Assembly (NCBI GenBank): GCA_036936605.1
Contig: JAUPFV010000002.1
Location: 129,192,376 to 129,256,375 of the forward strand
Length of the DNA: 64,000 nucleotides
Source: Limnanthes douglasii subsp. nivea
Lineage: Eukaryota > Streptophyta > Magnoliopsida > Brassicales > Limnanthaceae
Reading direction: 5' to 3'
Made by a program: the position numbers and the translations under genes. Below the pieces are notes generated by a model. It saw nothing but the letters and a program-made list of their open reading frames with translations, did not search any database and was not told the DNA's origin. Positions 22,301-35,200 of this stretch are shown in pieces (position 1 is the first letter of the stretch; each line of letters begins with the position of its first letter).

Positions 22301-25300
22301 TCATTGCTGCAAACGAAGATAGCCTAAACTCAAGCTCTCCAAGTACGTGATAGCCTTCAATTTAGCCGGAGCATCTGATTCGTTAAAATCCAGATTTTTA
22401 CCTTGATTCAGAACATTTTTTGCAATCCAATCTGCTCCGTAGTTCTGTTCGCGATAGATCTGATTGATGACCATGGATGGCTGAATAAATTTTCTGCAGC
22501 AGCTGACAATCGGTTCAAGGTACCACACAGAGTTGCCATTTAAGAGAAGCTTGACAAGGATTTCAGAATCAATGTCATCATCCACATTGTCAATATTTAG
22601 AAGATTACAAAGCTTCAGGCCATCAAGCAGGGCCCTACATTCTGCAATGAGGGGATCACCTTTGCCGTAGAGTCTACCAATACCAATGATGATGTTACCT
22701 TTACTGTCACAAACGAGAATACCACCACTTGTTTCATTGCTGTAGTTACAGGAGCCATCCACATTCAGCTTAAATATGTTGCCTTCGGGATTCTTCCATC
22801 TGATGAAAAGAGGTTTAGCAAATTTCGTTAATTGATGAACACAGCCCAGGTCTAGAGCTTGCTTGTAGGATCTTCCCTAGTGTTTCTTCTTTAAGACGTT
22901 TGCGTAATCAAGGCCAGAAAGAATGTAAAGAATATGTTTGATAATGGAGATAGCGTTAACAGTGTGATCAGAATGTTTCCTCTTGTTTCGACCAGACCAA
23001 ATGGACTAGGCGATGATAGCAGGCAGGATTATTCGAATATCACATTGTTTCTGAGCGGACCAGTACCACATTCTGACAATGTGAACCAGGTTCATGTGAG
23101 GCATTATCTGAATTTTGAAGATGGAACTGAAATAAACCCAAACTGACCAAGCTTGAGGGCATTGAACTAAGGCATGCTGAGAAGTTTCAATATTATTGCA
23201 GAAGGTACATTTCGAAGCGAGCTGAAAATTCTTACGTTGAAGTACTTCATCAGTAGGAATCTAGTTGTAGAAATCTCTCCGTAGCAGAAAAGAACATTTC
23301 TTAGGTGTTACATGGTTCTACGTTTTAGAGTAAAGATTTGATTTGTTTCCTTTTTGTCTTATATAATTCCTTGTATCTTTACCATTGAAATCACCATTCT
23401 TAGACAAAGACCATAGCAGGCTTCTGTTGACATTGTCTCTGAACTGGATGAAAGGCTTGTCAGAGCACCATCTGTCATGCAAAACGTCCATGTTGCCATG
23501 CCCTGGATTGTGAAATATGTGATCCTCAACATTGTCTCTAACTTTGATGATACGATCCCACACTTTAGACTTTTTGATGGGTGAGATAGCAAGGATATGA
23601 TGTATCTGCTTTTGCAGTAAGTAGAAGCTGTGAATTTAGCCCAAAGGGAAGACTGTCTTCTGAAATTAAACCGAAGCTTCATTGAGAAAATAAGCTGAAC
23701 ATCCTTCAATTTCTTTAGATTAAGGTCGCCTTCGTCAGTAGGTTTACACAGCCTGTCCCATCTAGACCAGGTGAAAACATGCTTGTTATCCTTATTTCCC
23801 CATAGAAATTGATTGTATAGAACCTCCAGTCTGTTAATAACACTAATAGGCAAAATAGTATGCTGTAGAAGGAAGATAGGAAAGGCAGATAACACAGTTT
23901 GAATAAGCAAGAGCCTACCAGCAAATGAAAGATCAACTTTATCCCATTCAAGGATTTTCCTCCTGGTTTTGTCCAACAAATCATCAAAATTGGCAATCCT
24001 GATAGAAGTGGCAATAGTGTAACCCATATATTTAAATGGCAAGGTTTTGTGTTTTATGTTCAAGATGTTCTCAATGGTGGAAATGCACTGATTTCCCATG
24101 TTATTGGGAACAATGATCTTTGATTTTGAAGAATTAATTTCCTGGCCAGATACTAGTTGATAGTGCTCGAGAAAATCTTTTATAGTTTGAATAGAAGTAG
24201 CCCCTCAATTACTAAAGACCATAAAATCGTCAGCAAAAGCAAGGCATGATATGTCAATTTTGCTTCTAGTTTTGAACCTGAGCTTATTGTTATCAAGAGA
24301 GATATTTTTAATGCTTCTAATAACATACTCTTCCACCAGGATAAAGAGACTAGGAGAAAGTGGATCTCCTTGTCTCAGTCCTTGAGTCTTGATGAAAAAT
24401 CCCTTCATTTCCCTATTGATCAAGATAGAAGAGTAAACTTTGTTGATGCAATTACTTAAGAGAAAAATCACGTTAGAATTGAAACCAAATAAGTTTAGAA
24501 TTCTGAATATGAACCTGTGGTTTAGCTTGTCAAACGCCTTTGTCATGTCTCTCTTTATGATGACATTCCCACCTTTGCACTTAGAATTCAAATCACAACA
24601 CATCTCCTGAGCAGTAAGAATGGACTCATGTATACTCATGCTCTTTACGAAGGCCCTTTGTTCCTCTGAAATAAGTTTGGGAAGAAGCTTTGATATTCAG
24701 TTGTTGATAATCTTCCCAATGATTCTACTGATCATAGTCGTGAGGCTAGTTGGACGGAAGTCTTGCCAGTGATTAGGATTAGCAACCTTAGGGATTAGAC
24801 AGATAGCAGTAGCTTTCATCCCAGTAGAGAGATTGTGCCCATCAAAAAACCATTGAATAGAACTGCAAAGAACAACACAAATGATAGGCCAACACTTTTT
24901 GTAAAACTCACCATTAAATTCGTCTGGCCCTGCTGTTGTCACAGAACTTAGAGATTTGATGATACAGACAATTTCATTAATGTCAGGCACAATAGTTACA
25001 CTGTTGTTATCCTCATTGGTTACTAAATTAGGAATAACACCCATCAAATTAACCTCAACAACATCATTAAGATTAGGAGCTAATAGGTTTTGAAAATATT
25101 TAATGGCAGAAGAACTAATAGACTCCTTTAAAGTAAGCCAAACACTGCCATATTTGATTCTGTCGATCCTATTTCTTCTGAGCCTCTTTTCACAAAACTA
25201 TGATAAGCCGCATAATTTTTACCACTATCTTTAAGCCAAGTCGCATGAGATTTTTGTTGCCAATAAAGTTCTTCCTTGTCCAAAAGCACTAAGTGATTAT

Positions 25301-26281
25301 TTTTAGCCTCTTCCAACAAAGCTTTGTTTTCTTCAGTAAGAGAAGATTGAAGAATGGACTCCCTGAACATTATATCTTCCTCCGAGTTCTTGATAGCATC
25401 GAAGATAGTACCAAAGACATTCCTGTTCCATTCTTTCAAATCCATCTTCAGTCTCTTTTGCTTAAACCAGTACTTCAGAATAGGATTATCACCAGCCCCA
25501 TCAACATTCTTACCCCAACTTTCTTTCAACTAGCTTCAAAAAACACGGATGAATAACCCACATATTTAGGAACTTAAACGAAGCTTTGACTCTCTCTAAA
25601 CTAGAAATGACCCTGATAGAGATATGACAATGATCAGAGTAGTTCCTAGCATGACGAGTAACAGAAGTAATCTCAAAATAATTCATCCAAGAACTGTTGA
25701 TTAAAACTCGGTCCAAACGTTTCCATTTATAACCATTTGACCAAGTAAATCTACTCCATGTGAAGCCGGAATCATGAATAGAACAATCCATGATAAGCTT
25801 ATTAAAATCATTCATCCCACATTGATTGGTAGTAGTACAAGCCAACTGCTCTTGAAGATTAGTGATGATGTTAAAATCACCAAAAATAAGCTATTCTTTA
25901 GAAGGATTATCACGCATTCCTGATGGTATCCCAAAGAGATAGTCTGAGATGTCTTTTGCACTTAGTGTAAATCACTAATACCATAAAATCTTTATCCAAA
26001 GTAGGATGATGAACATTAAGATGTATAATCTGCTCACCATCAAGAACAACCTCCATATTGTAATTACTTTGCCAGAAAACCTAAATTTTATTGGAAATGT
26101 TAGAAATAGAACCACTGAACTTCAATTTCTTTGCAACTGAATAAGTCATATCACCTTTAACAAAAGGCTCCTGGATCGCAACAAAGTTAGCTTTGGTAGC
26201 TTTAATTAGAGACTTTAACCTTTGAATTGTATGCTTATTGCCAAGACCTCTGGCGTTCCAAGACAGAATGGTAATAGTCAT
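22301..26281 (-). pseudogene. LINE ORF2: endonuclease, reverse transcriptase, RNase H
   Basis: Begins at ATG 26281. Domains from right to left: AP-type endonuclease (ILSWNARGLGNKHTIQRLK and IQEPF at 26275-26160; KRLDRVLINSSWMNYF and the catalytic NYSDHCHI at 25745-25630). RT (24700-25047 N-terminal part with TAGPDEFNGEFYKKCW; motif A RDMTKAFDKLNH, motif B GLRQGDPLSPSLFIL, motif C AFADDF between 24560 and 24210). The thumb and zinc-binding region (24099-23320: YMGYTIA, LSFAGRLLLIQTVLS, WDRLCKPTDEG). RNase H at 22762-22301 with DGS, AECRALLDGL, DSE and GADWIAKN, i.e. all four acidic residues. Several stops (e.g. about 24206, 24674) and frameshifts (e.g. about 23560) interrupt it. It would nick DNA and copy LINE RNA at the break. 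Confidence 0.9.
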
Positions 26282-27723
26282 TAATTGGATGGAGTGTTGG
26301 TGGCTCTTTTGAGCTTGATAAGTTTCGATGATACAGGCCCTTTAGAGTTCCAGATTTTAGATTTCTTCACCTTCTTTAATTCCACTTTCTTTAAAGACGG
26401 TTCATTTTGATCTTTGACAGGAGAACTAACCAGGCTACTAGCATACCCTGGAGAATAATGATCCTCTTCAACAATTGGCTCATAAAAGTTCCTCCTTTCG
26501 ATAGTCTTTAGAGCATCAATAATCTCTGAATCCTTTGGTATGTCTGTGGCAGTAGCTTTAGAGAGAACTTCATCTTGAATCTCTTGAACTGGGGCACTAA
26601 AGGATTGATTAGTGCTTTCATTTCCTGTAGAATTTTTAATAATGTCCAGATTTTTAGTATCTTCTTTATTGACAATGATTGATTTCAGTTTACTGAACTC
26701 ATCATTCTTAGGAGGGATGTTTGATGGGGCATTTCTTAGTTTCGTAATTTATTGTCCTTGTTTCTTACAATTCTCATCAGAATGCCTAATGTGAGCACAC
26801 CATTTTCAATAAGAAGGAATATTATCGCAGATTATATTGACCCACTAACTATCAGTTTCGCCAAATCGTAATAAAACTTTGTGAACCAAAGGCTTTGAGA
26901 CATCAACTTCAACCCAGATTCTACAGAAATTTTTCCTTGCAAGATTTATATTTGAAACCCAAACTTTCAACGGTGCTCTAAGAAGCTTTGTTATTTCTCC
27001 TATGGTAGAATCATTGAACAAGAATTCAGGCAAGTTAGGAACAGAAACCCAGATCGGAGTGAAAGGACACTCAAGATTTGGATTGAACAGGGGAGTCCAC
27101 TTCAACAGACGCATAGTTTTGCTACCAAGAACCCAAACATTCCTTGACTGCAAATTTTTAAAATCTTCAATATCATTGAATTCAATGAAAACAAGTCTAT
27201 AATCCCATATAGAAAGATTATAGTTTCCAGAGAACTTAAATTTACCCAGAAAGTTCCTGATAACCTCCATAGTTGGTTTACCCGCAACAAACTTGGCAAT
27301 CAGAGTATGTTTCGAAAGCCTACTCAAAGAATCTTTATCAGTAGCTTCAAACGTAATTACTCGATAATCATCATGCTTGGTTACAGACACGTTCTTATGA
27401 ACAAACTCTGTGGTCCTAATCTTGACAGTATCGGCATAGGATCCAGATAAAAGATTTAACTTGTAATTTGGTTTTTGTTTACTGACTTCCTCAAACCCAG
27501 GATAGTCGATTACATTATGGTTGTCACCATTGAACAAAGATTGCTTCTCATTATCTAAAGAACATATACGAACTGAAGGGGCAGATTTCCTAAGCAGAGG
27601 AAATTCTTCAACTGAAGAAAGCTGAATGTTTTTGGCGATGTTATTAGTCGTTGATGGATTGTTAATGAATGGAGAAGCTTCACATTCCTCCATAGTCGAA
27701 GACTGATCGATTTGGGAGCCCAA
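26281..27723 (-). pseudogene. LINE ORF1, DUF4283 plus zinc knuckle (nucleic-acid binding)
   Basis: The frame from ATG 27723 can be followed for 481 codons to TAA at 26283-26281, with three premature stops (first at about 26845, residue 293). The N-terminal 100 residues are low complexity. Residues about 110-290 match DUF4283, the plant LINE ORF1 domain: KFKFSGNYNLSIWDYRLVF, RLLKWTPLFNPNLECPF, PIWVSVPNLPEFLF. Then comes a zinc knuckle (KWCAHIRHSDENC) whose first cysteine codon has become TGA. A lysine/serine-rich tail follows. ORF1 proteins coat LINE RNA and accompany ORF2. Only three nonsense changes and no frameshift suggest moderate age. Confidence 0.85.
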
Positions 27724-27797
27724 AAAGTCAAGATGTGTTCTATATTCTCGAGGGAGAAAAACAAAGACGTGTTTCCATATTTTTTAGATTGATCTGT

Positions 27798-27808
27798 AAA
27801 GATAGTTA
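27798..27808. repeat. LINE target-site duplication, right copy
   Basis: TAAAGATAGTT, identical to 22181-22191. It marks the 5' end of the LINE. Confidence 0.85.
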
Positions 27809-28805
27809 TTAAATAGTACTTAGACAAAATTATCAAATAAAAAAAATATTCAAATAAAGAATATTTTAGATTATAAATAGTTTTTATGTTTTACCTCAAT
27901 TTTTAACATTAAAAAACATAATTAAAAGAAGTGCATATTTTTTTTGAAGATATAGATAAACTTTTAAAATATAAAAAGTTGTTTAAATAAAAAATTTATG
28001 CATTTTTTTCTTATTTCTATCCATTTTTTAAAAAATATATTAAATGTTTAACTCGCATCAGAAAGGGTGAATAACTTTGTTATTCAAGCTCGCATATCAA
28101 TTAAACGTGGCATAGTCGAGAAACAATTTATTTTGAAGCTTTTTTATTCGGTTTTAAGGTTTTTAAAACTCAAAGTTACCCTTCACTATTCTTTTTATAT
28201 TTTTCGGCTGTTTGAAATCATGTTAAAAATCGATGCCACTGAAGAAAATAAAAATGATGATATAAAAAATTCGCATTTCGAAACTAATACAAAGTGAGCT
28301 ATTATTTCTAGTATTCTTTGTTTATTTTTCATCTGGTTCAAAATCCAATTGTAATCTAAATTAAATCAAAAATTAATATTAATCGAGAAATTAAATAACA
28401 AAAGAAGATGAAATTACTTAGTTAGCAATGGACGAACTCATTTTGTTTTAATTCGTTTTGGTTTTAATAGTTAAAAGAGATTCCAAATTTTTCATTTTAA
28501 TTTTGTTAATTAAAATAAAATGTTGTTTTTTTTATAAATTAAATTTAATTTATAAAAGATTAATTTTTTTCAAAATCAACTTACAATCTAATACCTAACA
28601 AAATTAAAATAAAAGGATAAATGTGAAATCAAATTTAAATAAATATAAATTTATTTATTTATAAAAAAGTAACAAAAAGACACGTCTACAATTTTTTCAT
28701 ATTTAGTATATTCATTTTTAAACTTTCTAAATTCAAACACGCGGTTTTGTAGGTTGAAAAATTTCTTCACAAATTTGAAAATGGAAAAGTCTTTTCAATC
28801 GAATT
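27809..28805. other. AT-rich spacer between LINEs
   Basis: Very AT-rich, with no coding similarity. The short open frame at 28067-28297 has no recognisable domain and biased composition. Confidence 0.45.
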
Positions 28806-28813
28806 TGGACTAT

Positions 28814-31555
28814 AGTTCTCCCTAATTATATTTCCAACTCTCAATGAGCTTTTGTTAGACATAGGCTTATTCATGAAAATATTTTAATAGCTAAAGAATT
28901 GATTCACAATATTAATAGAAAGCCTAATAGAGGGAATATTATGGTCCAACTTGACATGTCAAAGGCATTTGACAGATTGTCTCATGCCTTTGTGCTTAAA
29001 ATTCTCAAAAGTTTTGGCTTCTCTAACAACATTATTCTGCTCATTAGAGACATGATATCTAATGTGATGGTTTCTATCTTAATCAATGGCTCTAGTGTTA
29101 GTTTCTTTCCTTAGAAGAATGGATTAAGACAAGGAGACCCTCTGTCTCCTAGTCTTTTCATTCTTGCTGAGGAAGCCCTTATTCGTGGTCTTTCTAATCT
29201 GTTTAAAGACAATGACAATATGAAATTATATTTGAAATCTGGTTATACTTTACCTAGTCTATCTTTTGCAGATTATATTATCATCTTCACCAACAACACT
29301 CCCTCTGCAATTGAAAAGTTGAGTAACCTGTTGGATCAATACCAATCAGCATCTGGTCAAATAATCAACAAGCAGAAAACAAAAATTATTACCTCTGTGA
29401 AAGCTCCCCAAGCTAGCATTACCAGGCTCAAGCTGACCACTGGTTTCAACACTGACACTGCACCTTTCACTTACTTAGGAGTCACCATTGCTGCAAACAA
29501 CAAAGGGAAGAATTACTCACCTTTATATGAAAAGATTCAGAATAAAATATATGAATGGGATACGAAACATCTGTCTTTTGCAGGCAGACTGTCTCTTATC
29601 ACCAATGTCTTACATCCTATTATTTATTACTGGATGCACAACAGTGTCATTCCCAATTCAATCATTAATAAAATTGAACTTTGTTTTAACAAATTTCTTT
29701 GGAGGTCCAACTTTAATGAAAAATCTATCCATTGGACCTTCAGGAGTCAGCTTTGTAAGCCTTTTGAGGAAGGAGGCTTAAATATCTGAAGACTTAGTGA
29801 TATCCAAAGCTTCTTCTCTCAAAAGCTTTGGTTCATTTTTAGGAAAAACTTTTGTCTCTGGGCTAATCTAATGCACATTATCTACTGCCCTGACTCTCAT
29901 CCTATAAATGCTAGATACAAAAATACTGACTCTACTGTTTGGAAGAGAATTCACTCTATAAAGGACCAAGCTAGAAACAATGTCAAATGGATTATTGGGG
30001 AGGGCTCTGTGGAATTCTGGTATGATGAGTGGCATGATATGCCTCCACTCATCAGAGATTATAGCTTCAATAGTTGGTTCTTACCTGTTCCCGTAAAGGC
30101 CTTTTGGAAAAACAATAATTGGGACAATCAAACTTTCTCTACCTTCCTGAATTAGGAAAGAGTCAAGCAAATTAATTGCTTTAAACTCAATCCTGGCTAA
30201 AAAGACAGAATTGTGTGGAAGTTATCAAAAGATAGTAACTTTAATACTAGTTTAACTTGGGATAGTTTAAGAAACAAGCACAACAAATCTTTGTTTAAAA
30301 AAATATGGAATCACTTTATCCCTAAAAATTTCTTTTCTTTGCTGAAAGTTAGTCCATAACTTTGCCCCAATTGATAGTATTCTTTCCAAAAGACACATTT
30401 ACACTATCTCTAAGTCAGTTCTGTTGCAGTTGTGAAGACAAAAACCACCTTTATCGTCAACTACAACTTTTCTTGGCCCTTATGGAACTATTTTGGAAGC
30501 TTATTCAAAATTCCTCTTACGCGTTCCATGACTCTAAACCACTTGCTACATTGCTGATTTTGGACTACTGATAGTAAGTTTCATGTTAATCATCTTGTCC
30601 CTCAGATAATCTGTTGGACAATATGGTATAACAGAAACCACTGTAAATTCAAAAACTCTTATGACAGTCTTAACAATGTGATTGATAGAATTACTAAAAT
30701 AATTTTAGGAATTGATTCTGTTAATAGAATGACCTCTAAACACTGGAATAATGTAATAGATGCAGGTGCAGTTCTAGGATGCAAAACGATTAACAATAGG
30801 AAAAAGAACATTACTTACCTGAGATGGATAGCTTCAAGCCCTGGAAGATTCAAGCTTAACATCGACGCCGCCTGTAGTTCCTCTGGTGAAGCCACTGCAG
30901 GTATCATCATCAGAAATGAGAAGGGTGAAATTGTTTTTGGCTCTGGATGTCTCCTTGAACTCTCTTCAGGCTGAATGCAGAGCCCTCACTGAGGGCCTCA
31001 TCCTTTGCAACAGGAACAACTGGCTCAATGTTGATATAGAATCATATTGTTTTACTCTTCTCAACATCATCAGCTCTGGCTTGGTCGCACCTCTTCATCA
31101 TCGAATGTTTACTGTTTGTCGAAGCCTCATCCAATCCAGCATGATTATCCGACATATTTCGAGAAACCAAAATCAGGCTGCAGACTGCATCGCCAAATGA
31201 ACTATCTCTTCTCGCCGTGAGCAAGCATTCAACAGATTCAATGCTCTGATTCCATTATTGGCTATCGTGACTCTTGAAAGCCTAGGAATCAGATACATCA
31301 ATCTTGGCTAGTCCTGTAGCTTCATTTTCAAGCTCTGATTTCTGGTCTTGAGGTAGAATCTAGCCATGGTTTTCTGCTTGAAGATGATGATTTTAGGGTT
31401 GATGCTCTTCCCTCTGAAGCGAAGTATTAGATTTTAGGAATTGCTTTAAGTGTTAATTTTTGCGATTTAGTCCTTTATTTTCTCTCTGTTCTCAATTTGA
31501 GAGCCTCTTTTGTAAAACTCTAATTTGGTAATATTACGTCGTTTTGCTTTAAAAA
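28814..31555 (+). mobile_element. 5'-truncated L1-type LINE
   Basis: Plus-strand LINE 3' part starting inside the RT domain, with RNase H and a roughly 250-base 3' UTR ending in a short A-run (31551-31554). The 8-bp repeat TGGACTAT at 28806-28813 and 31556-31563 is a plausible target duplication. Same domain order as the LINE at 22-28 kb, but opposite orientation and clearly diverged. Confidence 0.75.
28850..31310 (+). pseudogene. LINE ORF2 C-terminal two thirds (RT, zinc domain, RNase H)
   Basis: The RT starts at AFVRHRLIHENIL (28845-28885), then motif A VQLDMSKAFDRLSHAFV (28945-28990), motif B GLRQGDPLSPSLFIL (29123-29167) and motif C SFADYIII at about 29262. There the second aspartate of FADD is now tyrosine, which would abolish polymerase activity. 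The thumb (FTYLGVTIA, LSFAGRLSLITNVLH, SQLCKPFEEGGLNI) is largely open from 29220 to 29789. Next are SVEFWYDEWHDMPPL (30008-30055) and a zinc-binding region full of stops. RNase H at 30830-31200 shows NIDAACSSSGEATAG, a frameshift at about 30970, then AECRALTEGL, and QNQAADCIAK. The RNase H first acidic residue is kept. Stops near 28880, 29115, 29790 and 30155 and at least two shifts make it inactive. Confidence 0.87.
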
Positions 31556-31563
31556 TGGACTAT

Positions 31564-32261
31564 TTTATTTTTTAAAATAATGAGGACAAATAAAATCTGA
31601 ACTTCTGAAAGTAGAATGTAATGAGATTACTAAAACAATTTCATCTTCTCAAATAAAAAAATCAAATCACACTAATTTTTTGAAAACAAATTATTATGTA
31701 ATATCAACACGTAGAAAATTATATTACCAATATAATTAACAATGTACATCTATTCTAATTTTTAATATTTAATATTTTCACATTTTATTATAAAGATTTT
31801 TATTTTTATTTTTTTAAGTCTAAAAAATTATTTAGACATAATTGATAAGGTTACAATGATTGAAGACTTAATTAGAAGTTCTTAGAATGTTTAGAACTAA
31901 TCAACAATTGACTCATATTAAAGTTTAGCGTTTTTTGTTAAAAATTTGAGATTCCCTCCTTCAACTCTGATTTCGATTTCATTTTTGAAATCAGCAGCTC
32001 CTTCAACTCTGATTTCGATTTTATTTTTTGAAATCAGCAACTCCAACAAACACCCATCCATCAACTGTGGTGATTCCTTGATTCTTCACGTCTTTGAACC
32101 TATTTTTAAGAATTATCAAACAGACCAACTTTATTTTGCGAAAAACAATATAGCAGAGCCTATGAACAACCTTGATTTCTTCAAGATTCATCAAGTCAAC
32201 TATAGCATGGCCCAATTCAGCTCTCCGAAATCAATTGAAAAGTAAATTAATATTTTATTCT
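31564..32261. other. AT-rich spacer with a 42-bp tandem duplication
   Basis: No gene recognised. CTCCTTCAACTCTGATTTCG starts at 31956 and 31998 (42-bp period, two copies). A plus-strand open frame, 31946-32245, spans it, but shows no known domain. Confidence 0.5.
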
Positions 32262-35200
32262 AATTTAGCCTACGTTTATACTTTCCAACAATAGTATAGC
32301 ATCCAACATAGCTGGAGTTTTAAAGTCCTTGTAATCTAATTTCATCTTGCATCTTTGATTCCATCGAGCCATCCAATCAGCTGCTCTATTATACTCTATA
32401 AAGATGTGATGAATCGTCATTTTACTAAATATAAGAGATTTAATACTATTAAGAACCAAACTTAAGCTTAAAGGAAAATTTCTAGTAGAAAGCAGAGATG
32501 TGATTATTTCAGAATCAGTTTCTAAGTCGACTTCCCTTAATCCTCTTATTCTCCACAGTTATAGTCCGTCGTGGATAGCGCGAGCTGGAGAGGAGTTAGT
32601 TTTCCATAGTTGTTGCCATAGCTCATAATCAGATCACCTTGATGGTCTCTAATGATTACAGCACCGCTGGCTTCACCCGAGATAGAGCAGCTTGCATCAG
32701 AGTTTAATTTGTATATATCAAGAAATGGATGAGTCCAAGTAAGGTAAGTAATCTTCTTTTTGATGCATAAGTGATTCCAAGATTAACACCAACTCTTTCA
32801 CAGTATTTCTAGTGTTTCATTTTCAGTAAGTTTGAGTAGTCAAGACTTTGCAGCATGTTGGTGATATATTTATAGCTGTTTTGTGGAAGGATTGTCTCAC
32901 TTCATCTTCTTTTTATTTCTCTCCTACCATATGACCCAAGTAATTATAGTTGGTAGTATTGTTTTGATGTGGATTTTTCTTGGAGCAGACCAGAACCAGG
33001 CTAAGAACAAATGTTTAACAATCATGAACCTTTGTATATCCACCTTTAGAACACCTACAAAATATGACTAAATTTACCAAGCAAAAATGTAGGATACAAA
33101 GAGATGCTGTGTGGTTTCAGAGTTAAGACAAAACTGTCATTTTGATGCTAGAGTTAAATACTTAGATTGTAGTACAGAGTCGGTTGGTAGCTTTTTTAAT
33201 ATAAGCCTCCGAGCCAGGAAGGAACATTTCCTATGAGAGATTTGGTTCCATAGATTACCAAATTAGGAGGAACTACTATAAGTGGTTCTCATTGCTTTGA
33301 CAGTGTCTTCAATATTAAAATAGCCATCTTTAGCTAAGGTCCATGTTATGGTATCATTAGATAGAGTATCAATTCTTAGTTTAGTAACTAAGTTTATATT
33401 ATATTCACTTAGAATATGCATAAGCTTATTTATGTTCCAACCATTGTTATCCCACGGAGAACATACTTCCATACCTTTAAACCAGCTATTGTTTTGATTA
33501 TGATAAAGATTGATGAGAGGATCTTAACCAAACCAATTGTCTAACTATATATCCATATAATCATAGCCAAGCTTCAATCTGATACGGGCTTCAACAAATT
33601 CTCTAATTTTGGCCAACCTTTTCCACGTTTGAGAGCCTTGATTAAAATCAACTTCAAAAGGGTGCTTATCCTTGCAGTAGATATTGTGCAGTAGCCTAGA
33701 CCGGAGAGAACTGTTTTCTCTAAATCTAATCCACAACTTTCACGAAAATCCCTTCCTAATATCCATTAAGCTGCAAACATTAAGCCCACCTTCCTTAAAA
33801 GGCTTGCAAATGGATGTCGATGTAGTACAATGATTTTTGTTAGCTTCATTGTTGGATCCCCACAAAAATCTATTTATTCAATTCTCAATTTTCGATATAA
33901 TTGAAGTAGGAAGCCAACAGCTCTGAACCCAGTAAACAGGTATAGCCATAAGGACTAAGTTCACAGGAGTCAGACGCCGTAAAAATGAAAGCATTTTTCC
34001 TTCCCATTTTGATATTTTGTCTTTGATATTCTCAAGTAAGGGTGTGAAGTTAGTTGATTTGTTGTGGGGACGAGGGTTGTGTATATACTGGTCTGAATGT
34101 TAAGACATTTCCTTCTTTCAAGAGACATATTAGATGTTGTTATGATCTCTGTTTTCCTTTTATTGATTGATTTCCCTGAAATGTCTTGATAAAACTGCCA
34201 AAAACTGAGCTACTTTCTCTAGGAAAACATTAGAGACATTAGTAAATATTAATACATCATCAGGAAAGGCTAAGATTGGTATAGTTATATTGCATCTACT
34301 TGAATATTTTTTCTTTTTATTGGAAACAAACAAGTTACTCATCCCTGTAATCAACACTTTTTCTGATAATATAAAGAGGTTGGGAGACAAGGGATCACCT
34401 TGTCTCACACCTCTTTTAGGTTTGAAATAACCTACTATTTTCCCATTTATGAGTATGGAGATATTAACTGGCCTAATGATGTTATTAATCAGCTTAATAA
34501 CTTGATGATTAAAACCAAACCTATGCAGAACCTTTATTATAAAGATGTGTGATAAGTTGTGAAAATCTTTGGACATATCGACCTTGATAACCAGATTTCC
34601 CGCCTTTGTTTTGTGCATATATCATGGATTAACTCATTTTCAATAAGTACATTATCATGTATTGATCTTCCTTGAACATAAGCTCTCTGCACTTCAGATA
34701 TTAGCTTAGGCATTATAGTAGAGAGTTTATTGTTAACCCGTTTAGACATAATTCTATTTGTTAGAGTACATAGACTAATGGGTCTATAATGACTCCAACT
34801 AGAATGATTAATTATCTTAGGTATTAGACAAATGCCAATAGCTAGTATTCCTTTAGGAATATCCTGGCCAAGTATAAATGATTTAAGAGCATTGAAAAGA
34901 TCAGTTTTTATGATTATCTTAGGTATTAGACAAATGCCAATAGCTAGTATTGCTTTAGGATTATCTTGGCCAAGTATAAACAATTTAAGAGCATTAAAAA
35001 AATCAGTTTTTTATGATATGCCAACAAGAAGTAAAAAAACATTTATTGATTCCATTTATCCTAGCAGCTCCAGCTGGATTCAAGCTTTGAATTATAGACC
35101 AAATTTCAATTTCAGTATGTTCATCTAGCATTAACTTATGTTTAGAATTATCTACTAGTTTAGGTATAATATTAAAGACATTGTTATTCATGCTTTTAGT

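Larger units (their letters stand above)
22192..27797 (-). mobile_element. Near full-length L1-type LINE with RNase H
   Basis: 5.6 kb on the minus strand between two identical 11-bp duplications. Order from right to left: a very short 5' leader (the ORF1 ATG at 27723 is 74 bases in), ORF1, ORF2 (endonuclease, RT, zinc-binding domain, RNase H), about 110 bases of 3' UTR, and a short A-tail at 22191-22197. ORF1 stop and ORF2 start overlap as TAATG. It is GC-richer than its surroundings. It has several stops and a few frameshifts, but the main catalytic motifs are intact, so it is the best-preserved LINE in the window. Confidence 0.9.

Noticed and set aside
23715..24014. 99-codon minus-strand frame overlapping the LINE RT thumb
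   Set aside because: Alternative frame of ORF2; the LSFAGRLLLIQ motif is in the other frame.
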